Positions 17,497 through 28,363 of a DNA stretch of 64,000 nt are shown here, piece by piece. The notes beneath the pieces were generated by a model. It saw only the letters and a list, made by a program, of their open reading frames with translations. It made no database searches and was not told the DNA's origin. This DNA is from Acidovorax soli (GTDB lineage: Bacteria; Pseudomonadota; Gammaproteobacteria; Burkholderiales; Burkholderiaceae_C): the NCBI RefSeq assembly GCF_014207955.1, contig NZ_JACHLK010000011.1, forward strand, positions 62,001 to 126,000. Reading direction: 5' to 3'. How positions within the stretch are numbered: position 1 is the first letter of the stretch; the number at the start of each line of letters is the position of its first letter. The position numbers were made by a program, and so were the translations under genes.

Positions 17497-18144
17497 TCAG
17501 CGCCTGAGCGCGTTGTTGACCAGCACCGTGCGCATTTCGGGCCGCAGGCTGTGCAGCAGGTCCAGGTCGGCCAGCAGGTCGTTGCTGACCCAGACGGCCG
17601 CGGAAGACGGCACCGTGCGGCCGAAGACATTCGTACCTGCGAGAAGGCGCGCGGTGTGTGAGCCCACATAAGTCACCTCACCGGCCTTGATCACGAACTC
17701 TTTCGGTCCTGCCATGGGCGGCTTGGCCGTGTAGGTGTAGTAGCCCCCGATGTACACGTATTGCTCGGTGAAGACATACCTGCCGGGCTTCATGCGATAC
17801 CCGATCAGAAGCCGGGTGTCACCTCCCGAAGTGCGCACGGCCGCGGGCCAGTCGGTAAAGCCGCCGGTGACCCGGCGGGACGGGCCGGTGGTGTTGATGT
17901 ACGACAGCTCCGGGTTCGCAGGGTCGGCACTCCGAAATCCAAGCGTCAGCGAAGGCGGGTTGGCCGCCAGGCCCGGGTCTTGCGGCACCGTGTAACCCAG
18001 CGTCGCCAGCAGCAGCCCGGTATCCGGACCGACCAGGGGCTTGTCGGCAGAAAAAAGATGCTGGTTGGGTGCAGCGCATCCGGCAAGAACGGCGCAGGCA
18101 ATCACCGCCAACCCAAAACGTCGGTTCACAAAAGTTTCCTTCAT
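17497..18144 (-). CDS. Uncharacterised lipoprotein
   Basis: A 215-residue lipoprotein. Signal peptide FGLAVIACAVLAGC, with the lipobox LAGC giving Cys around residue 23. The mature part is beta-rich (LTLGFRSADPANPEL, GDTRLLIGYRMKPGRYVFTEQYVYIGGYYTYTAK, KEFVIKAGEVTYVGSHTA), resembling immunoglobulin-like outer-membrane lipoproteins, with a C-terminal helix (LLADLDLLHSLRPEMRTVL). No enzyme motif is seen. It is alone and convergent with the glycosyltransferase operon. Confidence 0.8.
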   Translation of the reverse strand: MKETFVNRRFGLAVIACAVLAGCAAPNQHLFSADKPLVGPDTGLLLATLGYTVPQDPGLAANPPSLTLGFRSADPANPELSYINTTGPSRRVTGGFTDWPAAVRTSGGDTRLLIGYRMKPGRYVFTEQYVYIGGYYTYTAKPPMAGPKEFVIKAGEVTYVGSHTARLLAGTNVFGRTVPSSAAVWVSNDLLADLDLLHSLRPEMRTVLVNNALRR

Positions 18145-18318
18145 TGTTGTCTGTCATTCACGGCCAGAGTGCGTGCAAGAAGCGAGCACCCGGCATCCCC
18201 CTCCGGCAGCGAACATAGCGTATCCCGGCGCGATGGTCATGAAGAATGCAGACCAGGAGCCAGCACTGAGGACGAACCGCAACACTGCGCGATGCGGCTC
18301 CGAAAGCCAAAGCCAGTT

Positions 18319-18873
18319 TCAGCGCCCGCGGTTCTCCGCCAGCATGTTGCAGAACAAAGCGCCCTGCTCGATGGCATCGTCCAGCGCCACATGGTTGTGC
18401 GGGAGCTTGTCGAACCAGCGCGCGGGCATGTTGCGTTTGGTCGTGGCCCGGTAGTCGGTCTTGAGCTGTGCCATGGCAAAGGATTTGATGTCCAGGGCCG
18501 AATGACTGAACGGGCTCTCACCCGCAAAGCGCATCAGGTACCAGTGCATGAAAAGGAAATCGAAGCCCGCAGGATAGGCCACAAAGACCGGCTTGCCGGG
18601 CAGGCCCTTGATCCATTGCACGCAGTGGCGCATGGCGGTCTCGGGCTCCTGCAGATCGGTGCGGCAGGCGGCCCAGGCCTTGGGCTGGGTGGTCCACCAT
18701 TCGGCGGTTTTGGGGTCTGCAGCAGCGCCCGGCAGGGTGTGCAGGTTGGCGCTGAAAGTGGACACCAGGGTCTTGTCGGCCGTGTACGCGGCGCAGCCAA
18801 AGCTGAGCATCGAATGTGGGCCGGGGATGGGGCCGTCGGTTTCGACGTCCGTGCTGATGTAGATCTCGGTCAT
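18319..18873 (-). CDS. DEDDh-type 3'-5' exonuclease
   Basis: A 184-residue nuclease of the RNase T/DnaQ-like superfamily. ExoI motif STDVETDGP supplies Asp9 and Glu11. The ExoII region contains [16 protein letters not shown] (Asp). ExoIII is [13 protein letters not shown] with the catalytic His and Asp five residues apart. The size suits a stand-alone exoribonuclease-like protein without extra domains. Substrate (RNA or DNA) cannot be told. It is downstream of the DUF1631 gene with a gap of about 200 bases, so co-transcription is possible. Confidence 0.87.
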   Translation of the reverse strand: MTEIYISTDVETDGPIPGPHSMLSFGCAAYTADKTLVSTFSANLHTLPGAAADPKTAEWWTTQPKAWAACRTDLQEPETAMRHCVQWIKGLPGKPVFVAYPAGFDFLFMHWYLMRFAGESPFSHSALDIKSFAMAQLKTDYRATTKRNMPARWFDKLPHNHVALDDAIEQGALFCNMLAENRGR

Positions 18874-19077
18874 GCTGTTTCAGGTTTTCTTGTTGTTGGA
18901 TGAACGGCTGCCGGCCATGCACTGCGGCCGGGCCATGGCACACGCCATGCCGCTGGTCGGCGCATTGCACCATGGTGTGTCGATTGCGGCGCCAGACGGG
19001 GGCGCAGGATGGCTGCGCGGCGAGGGTGGGGGTCCTGGGCGGGGTGCCGACGCACGCTGCCAGGACATGGGCGCCGG

Positions 19078-21714
19078 TCAGCGCCCCTTGGGCGACGAGG
19101 GCTTGCCCGACAGCGGCGCCTGCTTGCTGCTGGGCACACCGGCGAGCTTGCCGCGCGCAGTTTCCAGCGGCGCGGGCAGGCTGCCGCGCGTGGTGGCGAT
19201 GCCGCCTGCGCGCGTGGGCGCAGGTGCGGGCGGGCGCACCTTGGGGGCGGGCACCACGCGCAGCGAGCCTTCGTCGGCCAGCTTGTCGCGCATGCGCCGC
19301 GTCATGGACTGGGTGCTGTTGTCCGGCGCGGTGAACAGGAACAGCGTGCCGTGCGGGCTGGTCCAGGTGAGCTGGGTGCGCACGGCGCGGCCGTTGGTGA
19401 TGAGCTCGACCCAGGCGCCCACGACGAATTCGGCATACGGCTCGGCGGGAGCCGCAGGCGCAGAGGGTGCGGCCGGGGCAGCGCTGTCCACGGGGGCCTG
19501 GGCGCTGTCGTCGTAGCCAGCGACCGCTGCCACGGAGTCCATGGGGTCGCGCGAGTCCGGCGCCGGCTCCTCGGGGTCGAGGGTGATCTTGGCGAAGTTG
19601 GCGCGCTCGAAGGCGTCCTGGTGCAGGCCCACCAGGCGCTCCAGGAAGGCGCTGGTCTTGGCGGCCGGGTGGTCGATGGTCTGCAGGCCTTCGCGCAGCT
19701 TGACCAGCAGGCTGGGGATGGCTTCGGACAGTCGGTCGGGCTCGGCCCGGGTGAGTTCGGGCTGGGCGCTCCACAGCAGCACGGGCACCAGGGCCAGGTA
19801 GCCGCCCGGGTCGTCTTCGCCATTGTCGCCCTGCGAGACCTGGGCCAGGGCCACCACCTCGGCCCAGGGGCCGGCGGCAAAGTCGAGCACGTCGGCGGGC
19901 ACGCGCTCCAGGTCGGGCAGCTTCCGGATGTCGGCGGCGATCTTGCCGGCCAGCATTTCGCGCTGCTCGGCGATGAGCTGGGCCTTGTCCTTCTCGGCCT
20001 GGCGGGCCTTGGCCTTTTGCACCTGCGAGTTCCAGGCGGCCTGCAAGGCCTTGAGCACGGTCTCGAAGGGGGTGGCGTCCTTGATCTCGATGCCCGCCAG
20101 GTAACCCACGGATTCGTTGAGCAGGCGGATGAAGCGCGCAAAACCCGGGGCCTTCTCGTCGGGGAAGGCCAGGCTGCGCTGGGTCATCTCGTCGAGCAGC
20201 ACGCGCGCGGGGTGGCTGGGCTCGGTGAAGAAGCTCTGGTCGCGGCGCACCAGGTGCTTGAGCGCGGGCTCCAGGTTCTGCACGGCGCGCTGCACGGAGG
20301 GCAAGAGCCGCGAATCGCGGGCGATGTTCTCCATCATCCGGCCCACCACCTCGGCGGCCATGGCCGGCGGGTCGTGCGGGGCCACCACGGGCACGGTATA
20401 GATCTGCTGGTAGGGCCGGCCCGGCACGGTGTACAGCTGCTGCGGTGCGGTGCCGGGCATGGTGGCCGCCCAGCCGGCCTGGGGCACGGCGGCCTGCGGC
20501 ATGGCTGCCACGGCGGCGGCCTGCGGCCCGCCGGCCAGGCGGCCGACCAGGCGTTCGAGCTGGGCCATGTCCTCGATGGCCTCGGCCGCCGCTGCAGCGG
20601 CAGGGTTGTTGTAGCCGCTGCTGCCGCCCAGGCCCGAGTGCATGCTGGCCGGCTGCGAGGGCACGCCGCCGCCCATCACCGGCATGCCGCCACCACCGCC
20701 CGCTCCGCCATAGGAGCGCGGATCGAACGGGTCGCCCCCGGCCAGCATCTGGCGCAGGATGCCCACGGTGAGCAGCGCCTCTTCGGCCGCTGCGGCCTGC
20801 GGCGACATCATGGGCATCTGGGGCTCGCCGCTCCAGTTGTTGCCCGGGTCGCCACTCCAGTTGTTGTTGCCGCCATAGCCGCCGCGGCCGTAGCCGGTGT
20901 TGCCATAGCCGGTATTGCCGTAGCCCGGGCTGCCGTAGCCGCTGGGGCCGGCCATGGGGCCGCCATAGTTGTTGGCCATGTAGCCACCGCCATAGCCGGT
21001 GTTGCCGCTGCCACCGCCGTAGCCGCCACCCGAGCGCGTGCTGCCGCCGGGCGCCCCCACCACGGCGTAGCCCACGGGCTCCACGCCGTTGTCGCGCAGG
21101 GCCTTGACCATGGTCTTGTATTCGTCGACCAGGAGCTTGCCCAGCAGGTCGCGCATGTGCTGCATCCACAGGCCGCGCACGTCGGCGTTCACGCCGGTCT
21201 CGCCCACCACCTGCTGCAGGGCGCGGATGTAGCTTTCGGGCCGCAGCGGGTTGCGCTCGGGCTGCACGCTGCGCAGGCCCTGGGCGGAGCTGACCAGGGT
21301 GTTGAGCTCGGCCAACACGGCCTCGGTGGCGTGGGAGGCGAGCTGCTGGGCGCGCGCCAGCTCGACCTGGTTTTGCACCTCGCTCTCGTCCATGAGCGTG
21401 AGTTCACCAAAATCCAGGGCCGAATCGTCGCTCGCCCGGGGCTTGGTGCCCGGGGTGGCGGCCGGGCCTTCGGCAAAGATCTCCAGCAGGGCCATGGAGT
21501 AGCCCTTGACCAGGGCCGCCTCGTGCTGGCCCAGGAGGCGCAGGCTGTCGCTGGCCAAGTTGCGCTGCTGGATGTTGCGCACCGAGGCTTCCTCGGCCGT
21601 CAGCGCGTTGCGGGTGACCGCCACCAGCTTTTCCATGAGCGCCTCGCCCCCACGCACCGCGTTGACCACGCAGGCACGGAAAACGTTTCTCGAACTGGAC
21701 ACTGGCTGGGACAT
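19078..21714 (-). CDS. DUF1631 family protein with Gly/Tyr/Asn-rich insert
   Basis: An 878-residue cytoplasmic protein. The N-terminal region (VRGGEALMEKLVAVTRNAL...LDFGELTLMDESEVQNQVELAR) and the later blocks (LLDEMTQRSLAFPDEKAP, LVRRDQSFFTEPSHPARVLLDE, AWVELITNGRAVRTQLTW, FLFTAPDNSTQSMTRRM) are those of DUF1631. Members have been linked to PilZ-like C-termini and c-di-GMP circuits, but the role is not firmly known. Between about residues 213 and 300 is a low-complexity insert (GGGYGGGSGNTGYGGG, repeated GYGNTGYG) that interrupts the family domain. The C-terminus is Ala/Pro-rich. It is monocistronic on the minus strand. Confidence 0.87.
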   Translation of the reverse strand: MSQPVSSSRNVFRACVVNAVRGGEALMEKLVAVTRNALTAEEASVRNIQQRNLASDSLRLLGQHEAALVKGYSMALLEIFAEGPAATPGTKPRASDDSALDFGELTLMDESEVQNQVELARAQQLASHATEAVLAELNTLVSSAQGLRSVQPERNPLRPESYIRALQQVVGETGVNADVRGLWMQHMRDLLGKLLVDEYKTMVKALRDNGVEPVGYAVVGAPGGSTRSGGGYGGGSGNTGYGGGYMANNYGGPMAGPSGYGSPGYGNTGYGNTGYGRGGYGGNNNWSGDPGNNWSGEPQMPMMSPQAAAAEEALLTVGILRQMLAGGDPFDPRSYGGAGGGGGMPVMGGGVPSQPASMHSGLGGSSGYNNPAAAAAAEAIEDMAQLERLVGRLAGGPQAAAVAAMPQAAVPQAGWAATMPGTAPQQLYTVPGRPYQQIYTVPVVAPHDPPAMAAEVVGRMMENIARDSRLLPSVQRAVQNLEPALKHLVRRDQSFFTEPSHPARVLLDEMTQRSLAFPDEKAPGFARFIRLLNESVGYLAGIEIKDATPFETVLKALQAAWNSQVQKAKARQAEKDKAQLIAEQREMLAGKIAADIRKLPDLERVPADVLDFAAGPWAEVVALAQVSQGDNGEDDPGGYLALVPVLLWSAQPELTRAEPDRLSEAIPSLLVKLREGLQTIDHPAAKTSAFLERLVGLHQDAFERANFAKITLDPEEPAPDSRDPMDSVAAVAGYDDSAQAPVDSAAPAAPSAPAAPAEPYAEFVVGAWVELITNGRAVRTQLTWTSPHGTLFLFTAPDNSTQSMTRRMRDKLADEGSLRVVPAPKVRPPAPAPTRAGGIATTRGSLPAPLETARGKLAGVPSSKQAPLSGKPSSPKGR

Positions 21715-21959
21715 GGTGGGCGGGAAAAGGCAGGAGAGGAAAAGTCGAAAAAATCGTTTCCAGCTGCAATCCTACTTGACCTGAAGACCCTGTGCACAAT
21801 TCCCCGCCGACCGGTGGCAACAGAGCCCCCGGCGGCACATGGCTTCTTTACATATCCTTACCCGCGCGCCCGAAAAAACCCGCTGACTTTCGCTGTGCAG
21901 CACCGGGAACGGGCGCAAAAACTGGCGCGGCCGATGCCAGTGCCCCCGTGCAAGGGCCG

Positions 21960-22045
21960 CCCCGCCGCACCGGGGGCGTCCCCCTTCCCGCATTGCGCAG
22001 CAATGCGAGAGAAGGGGGAAGGCGCGCAGCGCCTCAGGGGGTTGG
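21960..22045 (-). repeat. GC-rich intergenic hairpin repeat downstream of ettA
   Basis: Read leftwards from the ettA stop, this holds CCCCCTGAGGCGCTGCGCGCC. A long interrupted inverted repeat follows: GCATTGC/GCAATGC inside CCCCCTTC/GAAGGGGG arms. The CCCCCTGAGG-GCT-CGCGCC core recurs on the plus strand at about 52168, right after another gene's stop. Such 3' repeats are common between Comamonadaceae genes and probably act as terminators or mRNA stabilisers (inference). Confidence 0.5.
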
Positions 22046-22048
22046 ACC

Positions 22049-23710
<1,662 letters not shown>

Positions 23711-23959
23711 TGGTTTCTAACCTGCAAGAGAGGGAAGTTTGCAAAAAATGTTTGCGTTCAGGGGGAGATTATCAGGCCATGCGACAATACGTTCCGCGGC
23801 GGGCTCCAGTTGCCCACTGCATCAGCACACTGCTGGGGACGAAAGAAGCAATTTCTGGGCTCCCACCCTTGAACCACATTGGCTTGAGACTGGCTCGGCA
23901 ACCCCCCCGGTTGTACGACAGGCCGATACCCGGCGCCCCGGACGGGCGCATTCAACGAC

Positions 23960-25750
23960 ATGACATTTGACGAACTGAACCTGGCTCCTGCCATCCTGAA
24001 GGCCGTGCACGAAACGGGCTACGAGACGCCCACCCCCATCCAGGCCCAGGCCATTCCCGCCGTCCTGGAAGGCCATGACCTTCTCGCCGGCGCACAGACC
24101 GGCACCGGCAAGACCGCCGCGTTCACCCTGCCCATGCTGCACCGCCTCTCGCAAGGCACGGTGCCCAAGAACAAGTTCGGCGGCAAGGGCATCCGCGCCC
24201 TGGTGCTGACCCCCACCCGCGAACTGGCCGCGCAGGTGGAAGAGTCCGTACGCGAATACGGCAAATACCTGGACATCAACTCCACCGTCGTCTTCGGCGG
24301 CGTGGGCATGAACCCGCAGATCGACCGCATCAAGCGCGGCGTGGACATCCTGGTGGCCACCCCCGGCCGCCTGCTGGACCTGCAGCAGCAGGGCTTCATG
24401 GACCTGTCCACCGTGGAAGTGCTGGTGCTGGACGAAGCCGACCGCATGCTGGACATGGGCTTCATCCACGACGTGAAGAAGGTGCTGGCCCTGGTGCCCC
24501 GCGAAAAGCAGAGCCTGCTGTTCTCGGCCACCTTCAGCGACGAGATCCGCGAGCTGGCCAACGGCCTGCTCAAGAACCCCCAGAGCATCCAGGTCACGCC
24601 GCGCAACACCACGGTGCAGCGCATCACCCAGGTGATCCACCCCGTAGGCCGCGGCAAGAAGAAGCAGGTGCTGCTGCACATCATCCAGCAGCACAACTGG
24701 AGCCAGGTGCTGGTGTTCACGCGCACCAAGTTCGGCGCCAACAATGTGGCCGAGTTCCTGACCAAGAACGGCGTCTCGGCCATGGCCCTGCACGGCAACA
24801 AGAGCCAGAGCGCCCGCACCCAGGCCCTGGCCGGCTTCAAGAGCGGTGACATCCGCGCCCTGGTGGCCACCGACATCGCCGCGCGCGGCATCGACATCGA
24901 CGAGCTGCCGCACGTCGTGAACTACGAAATCCCCAACGTCTCGGAAGACTACGTGCACCGCATCGGCCGCACGGGCCGCGCCGGCAACAGCGGCGAAGCC
25001 GTGAGCCTGGTGTGCATGGACGAAGAAGGCTTCATGATGGAGATCGAGCGCTTCACCAAGCAGCAGATCCCCGTGCAGGTCATCGAAGGCTTCGGCCCCG
25101 AACCCGGAGAGAAGGCCGAGCCCATCGCCATGGGCCGCCAGACCATCTGGGGCGGCGCCGGCAAGCCACCGAGCCGTGACGTGATGCAGGCCGCCGCCAA
25201 GGCCGCCCGCAGCGAAATGATGGAACGCATCCGCACCAACAAGGCCGCACAGGGCGGCGGTGGTGGTGGCGGCGGCCAGCGCCAGGCCAACGGTGGTGGC
25301 GGCGGCAATGGTGGTGGCCGTGGCGGCCGCTCCGGCGCCAACAGCAACGGCCCGGCCCATGGTGGCGGCGGCAATGGCGGTGGCGGCGCACGCGGTGGCG
25401 CCCAGTCGGCCGGCCGCGGCGGCCGGGGTGGCCGCTCGGGCGGTGGTGGTGGCGGCAACGGCGGTTACGATGGCGGCAGCAGCCGTTACGACGACCAACC
25501 GCCACGCGCCAATGCCCACCTGGGCACGCATTCGGGCCACAGCAACCCCGGCCACCGCCATTCCGGCAATGGCGGCGGCGGTCAGCCCGACCCGATGCGC
25601 ACCAGCGTGGACAGCATGGGTGGCGGCCGCCGTGGTGGCGGCGGTTATCGTGGCGGCAACGGTGGAGGTGGCGGCTATGGTGGTGGCGGTGGTGGCCGGG
25701 GCAACGGGTCTCGTGGGCCGGGCGGTTCTCGCGGATCTTTTGGCAGGTAA
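23960..25750 (+). CDS. rhlE: DEAD-box ATP-dependent RNA helicase RhlE
   Basis: A 596-residue DEAD-box helicase. Motifs in order: Q-motif [18 protein letters not shown], Ia [41 protein letters not shown]. The core (about residues 1-380) matches RhlE, including [16 protein letters not shown]. Beyond residue about 430 there is a long, basic, Gly-rich tail ([34 protein letters not shown]) that probably binds RNA and favours condensates. The tail's last 74 bases also encode the start of the next gene in another frame. Confidence 0.96.
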   Translation: MTFDELNLAPAILKAVHETGYETPTPIQAQAIPAVLEGHDLLAGAQTGTGKTAAFTLPMLHRLSQGTVPKNKFGGKGIRALVLTPTRELAAQVEESVREYGKYLDINSTVVFGGVGMNPQIDRIKRGVDILVATPGRLLDLQQQGFMDLSTVEVLVLDEADRMLDMGFIHDVKKVLALVPREKQSLLFSATFSDEIRELANGLLKNPQSIQVTPRNTTVQRITQVIHPVGRGKKKQVLLHIIQQHNWSQVLVFTRTKFGANNVAEFLTKNGVSAMALHGNKSQSARTQALAGFKSGDIRALVATDIAARGIDIDELPHVVNYEIPNVSEDYVHRIGRTGRAGNSGEAVSLVCMDEEGFMMEIERFTKQQIPVQVIEGFGPEPGEKAEPIAMGRQTIWGGAGKPPSRDVMQAAAKAARSEMMERIRTNKAAQGGGGGGGGQRQANGGGGGNGGGRGGRSGANSNGPAHGGGGNGGGGARGGAQSAGRGGRGGRSGGGGGGNGGYDGGSSRYDDQPPRANAHLGTHSGHSNPGHRHSGNGGGGQPDPMRTSVDSMGGGRRGGGGYRGGNGGGGGYGGGGGGRGNGSRGPGGSRGSFGR

Positions 25751-26384
25751 TTCCCCGGCGGCGCCCGGTGGCGCGCCGCCCGAGGTGCATGTGCTGCATG
25801 CCCAGGGCCGGCGTGCGCCGGACCTCGCACCCCATCCACGGCTGCACCTGCATGCCGTGGATTTCTCCACGCTGGGCGCCAGGCCCGTCGTACCGGGCCT
25901 GCCCGGGCAGGTGGACGACGTGTACATCACACTCGGAACCACCATCAAGGCCGCAGGCAGCCAAGAGGCCTTTCGCGCCGTGGACCTGGATGCCGTGATC
26001 GCCACGGCACGCACCGCGCTGGCGGCGGGCGCCACGCGCTGCGGCGTGGTCACCGCCATGGGCGCCGACGCCCATTCCCGCTTCTTCTACAACCGCGTCA
26101 AGGGCGAGGTGGAGCAGGCGCTCAAGGGCCTGGGCTTCGCCACGCTCGTGATCGCCCGCCCTTCCCTGCTGCTGGGCGAACGCCAGGCCCTGGGCCAGGC
26201 GCCGCGCGCAGCCGAATCGCTGTCCATCCGCGCGTTCAAGCTCTTGGACCCGCTGATCCCCGCCAGCTACCGCGCCCGACCGGGTGCCGATGTGGCGCGC
26301 GCCCTGGTGCGCGCCGTGCAGGCCGGGCCGCGCGAGGGGGTGCCGCAGGTGCGGGTGCTGATGGGGCGGGAGCTGGAGGCCTGA
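25677..26384 (+). CDS. NAD(P)-binding Rossmann-fold protein (atypical SDR-like)
   Basis: A 235-residue Rossmann protein. The dinucleotide-binding loop [15 protein letters not shown] lies 8 residues from the proposed ATG at 25677. This loop is encoded inside the rhlE Gly-rich tail in a different frame, so the genes overlap by 74 bases. Alternative GTG starts follow immediately, but the loop requires a start inside rhlE. Later blocks are [63 protein letters not shown] (YxxxK-like) and [14 protein letters not shown]. This is the layout of HTATIP2/YwnB-like NAD(P)H-binding proteins. Substrate unknown; probably translationally linked to rhlE. Confidence 0.87.
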   Translation: MVVAVVAGATGLVGRAVLADLLAGNSPAAPGGAPPEVHVLHAQGRRAPDLAPHPRLHLHAVDFSTLGARPVVPGLPGQVDDVYITLGTTIKAAGSQEAFRAVDLDAVIATARTALAAGATRCGVVTAMGADAHSRFFYNRVKGEVEQALKGLGFATLVIARPSLLLGERQALGQAPRAAESLSIRAFKLLDPLIPASYRARPGADVARALVRAVQAGPREGVPQVRVLMGRELEA

Positions 26385-26463
26385 ACAAGAAAGGCCCTAC
26401 GCCGGCTAGATCAGCATCCGGTCGAATCAGGCCTTGAACTCACAGGCATTTTTGAACGTAGAG

Positions 26464-27333
26464 CTAAGCCGCCAGGAGTGCCGACGCGACATGGTTGGCA
26501 GCGCCTTGAGCCGTGTCACAACGAATTAACTTTACGCCCCGAGCCTTAGATTCAGACTCGATGTAGAAGATTGATTCGTGGAAGCTGTCGACCTCACGAT
26601 GTGAGAAGGACTCCAACGCGCTTTCAGCTGGACAACCGACCAGAACCTCCGCCGAGTCAATCGGCAACACCTGTTCGCGGCGCAACCCCTGCAAATCAAA
26701 CACCTTCAGTTTGAGAGACCGCATATCAGCCCCTATATGCCCCGGGCGAAGCACTCCAAAATTTGCAGCATACGAATGTTTCAGCACGCCAAACCTCAGA
26801 TGTCGGCCAGCCACCTTTAGCCGGATGTTGAATGCCTGCAGGGCCTGCTGAGCAGCATCGACTTCACGCCGCTGAAGAAGTGCCAACTTAACCCTTTCAG
26901 CCCAATCGTCGAAAGCCTGCTTCGATGAATCGGCAGCCTCACTCTGCTTGCCAAAAGCAGACTGGCCAAAAGCACTGGAGAGACGGACAGCGACGTCGAA
27001 CACTTCGTTGAAATCCCTCGCAACGCAGTCTCTCGGAAGCCCAAAATCGAAACCTCCAAACGGAGGCATCACTTGATCGGCCGGGATCCCTTTATCAAGT
27101 TGCTGCTGTATCGAGATGACGCTAGCCGTGACCATCGTCCCTACGCCCTTTCCTGCAGCCGGACCGAATAGGGAGCTGAACACAGCGGGCTGCACCGATT
27201 GGCGGATAGCACTCTGGCCGCTTGCAGCTTTAACGAGCACAGCCACCGTAATCACCTCTCCGCTGCCTGGAATTGTCTCCATGCGCAATGGTCGCCATTC
27301 GGCTTCAAAGCTAGGAAGTTCGATTGGCATCAT
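26464..27333 (-). CDS. Unknown partner of the HipA-like kinase gene
   Basis: A 289-residue soluble protein, not recognised. The N-terminus (EWRPLRMETIPGSGEVITVAVLV) has a 'GE-hydrophobic strand' look like DUF3037-type proteins, which I recall as partners of HipA_2 kinases, but this is weak. Middle: DFGLPRDCVARDFNEVFDVAVRLSS and a helical stretch (WAERVKLALLQRREVDAAQQAL). Towards the end: FGVLRPGHIGADMRSLKLKVFDLQ. It begins inside the kinase gene (23-base overlap), so it is the second gene of a tight operon. A stop-proximal ATG pair (27333 and 27330) gives the start. GC is visibly lower than in the flanks, suggesting acquisition as a cassette. Confidence 0.75.
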   Translation of the reverse strand: MMPIELPSFEAEWRPLRMETIPGSGEVITVAVLVKAASGQSAIRQSVQPAVFSSLFGPAAGKGVGTMVTASVISIQQQLDKGIPADQVMPPFGGFDFGLPRDCVARDFNEVFDVAVRLSSAFGQSAFGKQSEAADSSKQAFDDWAERVKLALLQRREVDAAQQALQAFNIRLKVAGRHLRFGVLKHSYAANFGVLRPGHIGADMRSLKLKVFDLQGLRREQVLPIDSAEVLVGCPAESALESFSHREVDSFHESIFYIESESKARGVKLIRCDTAQGAANHVASALLAA

Positions 27334-28153
27334 TTTTGACAGGTGCTTCAGGTGGCTCTTCGAGGTAACGCTGCTCAGGCAAGAATCGCTGGCTTACAAG
27401 TCGATCAATGTGCAAGAGACGGTCTTCAAGGAACTGTACCAAAGACTCATAGATGCGAACACCGTCCTGTGAGTACTGTGCCGCAAGCGGGGCAGCGCCA
27501 AGTGAAGCATGCCGCAATGCCGCCAATCGTGCTCGTACTTTGCGCAGAAAAGTCGCACGCTCCTCAAGGGTCATGCCCTCAGCAATTCTCTGTGCCAGCC
27601 AGTTTGTTAACGCCACGCCCGGCTCCAGCCCCTCGCCAATGGCAGCCTCGTGATCGATCAAAAAAATTCTGGATTCGGGTGACACCAGAATGTCGGATGG
27701 ACTGCGAACATCGTTGCAGATCCATTCATCGAACGCACATGCCAAGTCTGCGACTTTCAGTCTGTGAAGCAGGTCAAGGAGCATTTCGAGCGCGCGGATG
27801 GGGCGCGCCATTGACTTGCTGCTCACGTCCAACGCACCAAAAGCAAGGATCTTTGAACCGGCAGGTCGACCAACATGGATCGGATTCACTGTCACCAAGT
27901 ACGGATCAGGGCAATCCAAACCTACACACTGAGCCAACTGGGCGCACAACGCCTCTACCATCATTGCTCTGGTAGAAAGGTTGAGCTTGATGTAGAGCAT
28001 CAAAGGTGCTTGACTGAGCCCATAGGCGTGGCACAGCCAAATTTCATTGCGGGAGCCAGTAATGAGATTCCCTTTTCCCGCTGTGGCTGCGATGCCGAGT
28101 GGCGGAAGCTGGCTACCTCTGAACGGTCTGACATTGTCGGTTGAGCTTGGCAT
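27311..28153 (-). CDS. Divergent HipA-like kinase
   Basis: About 280 residues from ATG 28153 (GAGGAGAG directly upstream). A GTG at 28180 with GAGGGA 6 bases upstream is a real alternative, adding 9 residues. The fold pattern fits HipA_2-type kinases: ITGSRNEIWLCHAYG, strand with Lys (LMLYIKL), helix C with Glu (MMVEALCAQLAQCVGLDCPDP), then the catalytic segment FDEWICNDVRSPSDILV and IFLIDHEAAIGEG (DFG-equivalent IDH). Relatives usually read N-x-D-R-x-x-x-N here. In this protein the Asp is displaced (NDVR) and the metal-binding Asn is Asp, so activity may be altered or lost. It is first in an operon with the unknown partner. Lower GC than neighbours. The family call is inference from pattern. 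Confidence 0.7.
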   Translation of the reverse strand: MPSSTDNVRPFRGSQLPPLGIAATAGKGNLITGSRNEIWLCHAYGLSQAPLMLYIKLNLSTRAMMVEALCAQLAQCVGLDCPDPYLVTVNPIHVGRPAGSKILAFGALDVSSKSMARPIRALEMLLDLLHRLKVADLACAFDEWICNDVRSPSDILVSPESRIFLIDHEAAIGEGLEPGVALTNWLAQRIAEGMTLEERATFLRKVRARLAALRHASLGAAPLAAQYSQDGVRIYESLVQFLEDRLLHIDRLVSQRFLPEQRYLEEPPEAPVKNDANRTS

Positions 28154-28179
28154 CTCTCCTCGGCTTTCCCCCTCAGCCA

Positions 28180-28193
28180 CGAGGGATCCCTCG
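28180..28193. promoter_or_regulatory. 14-bp perfect palindrome upstream of HipA-like kinase
   Basis: CGAGGGATCCCTCG reads the same on both strands and lies 27 bases upstream of the ATG at 28153 (touching the alternative GTG start). Position suggests an operator or an mRNA hairpin over the ribosome site of the alternative start. This is inference only. Confidence 0.35.
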
Positions 28194-28363
28194 ACGCTTG
28201 CCTATGATTTGGACTACAACTGTATCAGGAGCCCGAGAGCGCTAACCATGCCTACTGCTACACACAGCAGGAGTGCCAGGCTGGCTCCGGCGCAAAGGTA
28301 GGATGGAGTACTCCCAGATGCATGAGGCACACACGTAGCGCAAGCATCTACAAAGCTCCTCGA

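Noticed and set aside
18518-21169. 883-codon minus-strand frame spanning the exonuclease and DUF1631 genes
   Set aside because: Arg/Gly/Ala-rich composition, no motifs, and it overlaps two genes with recognisable domains in other frames.
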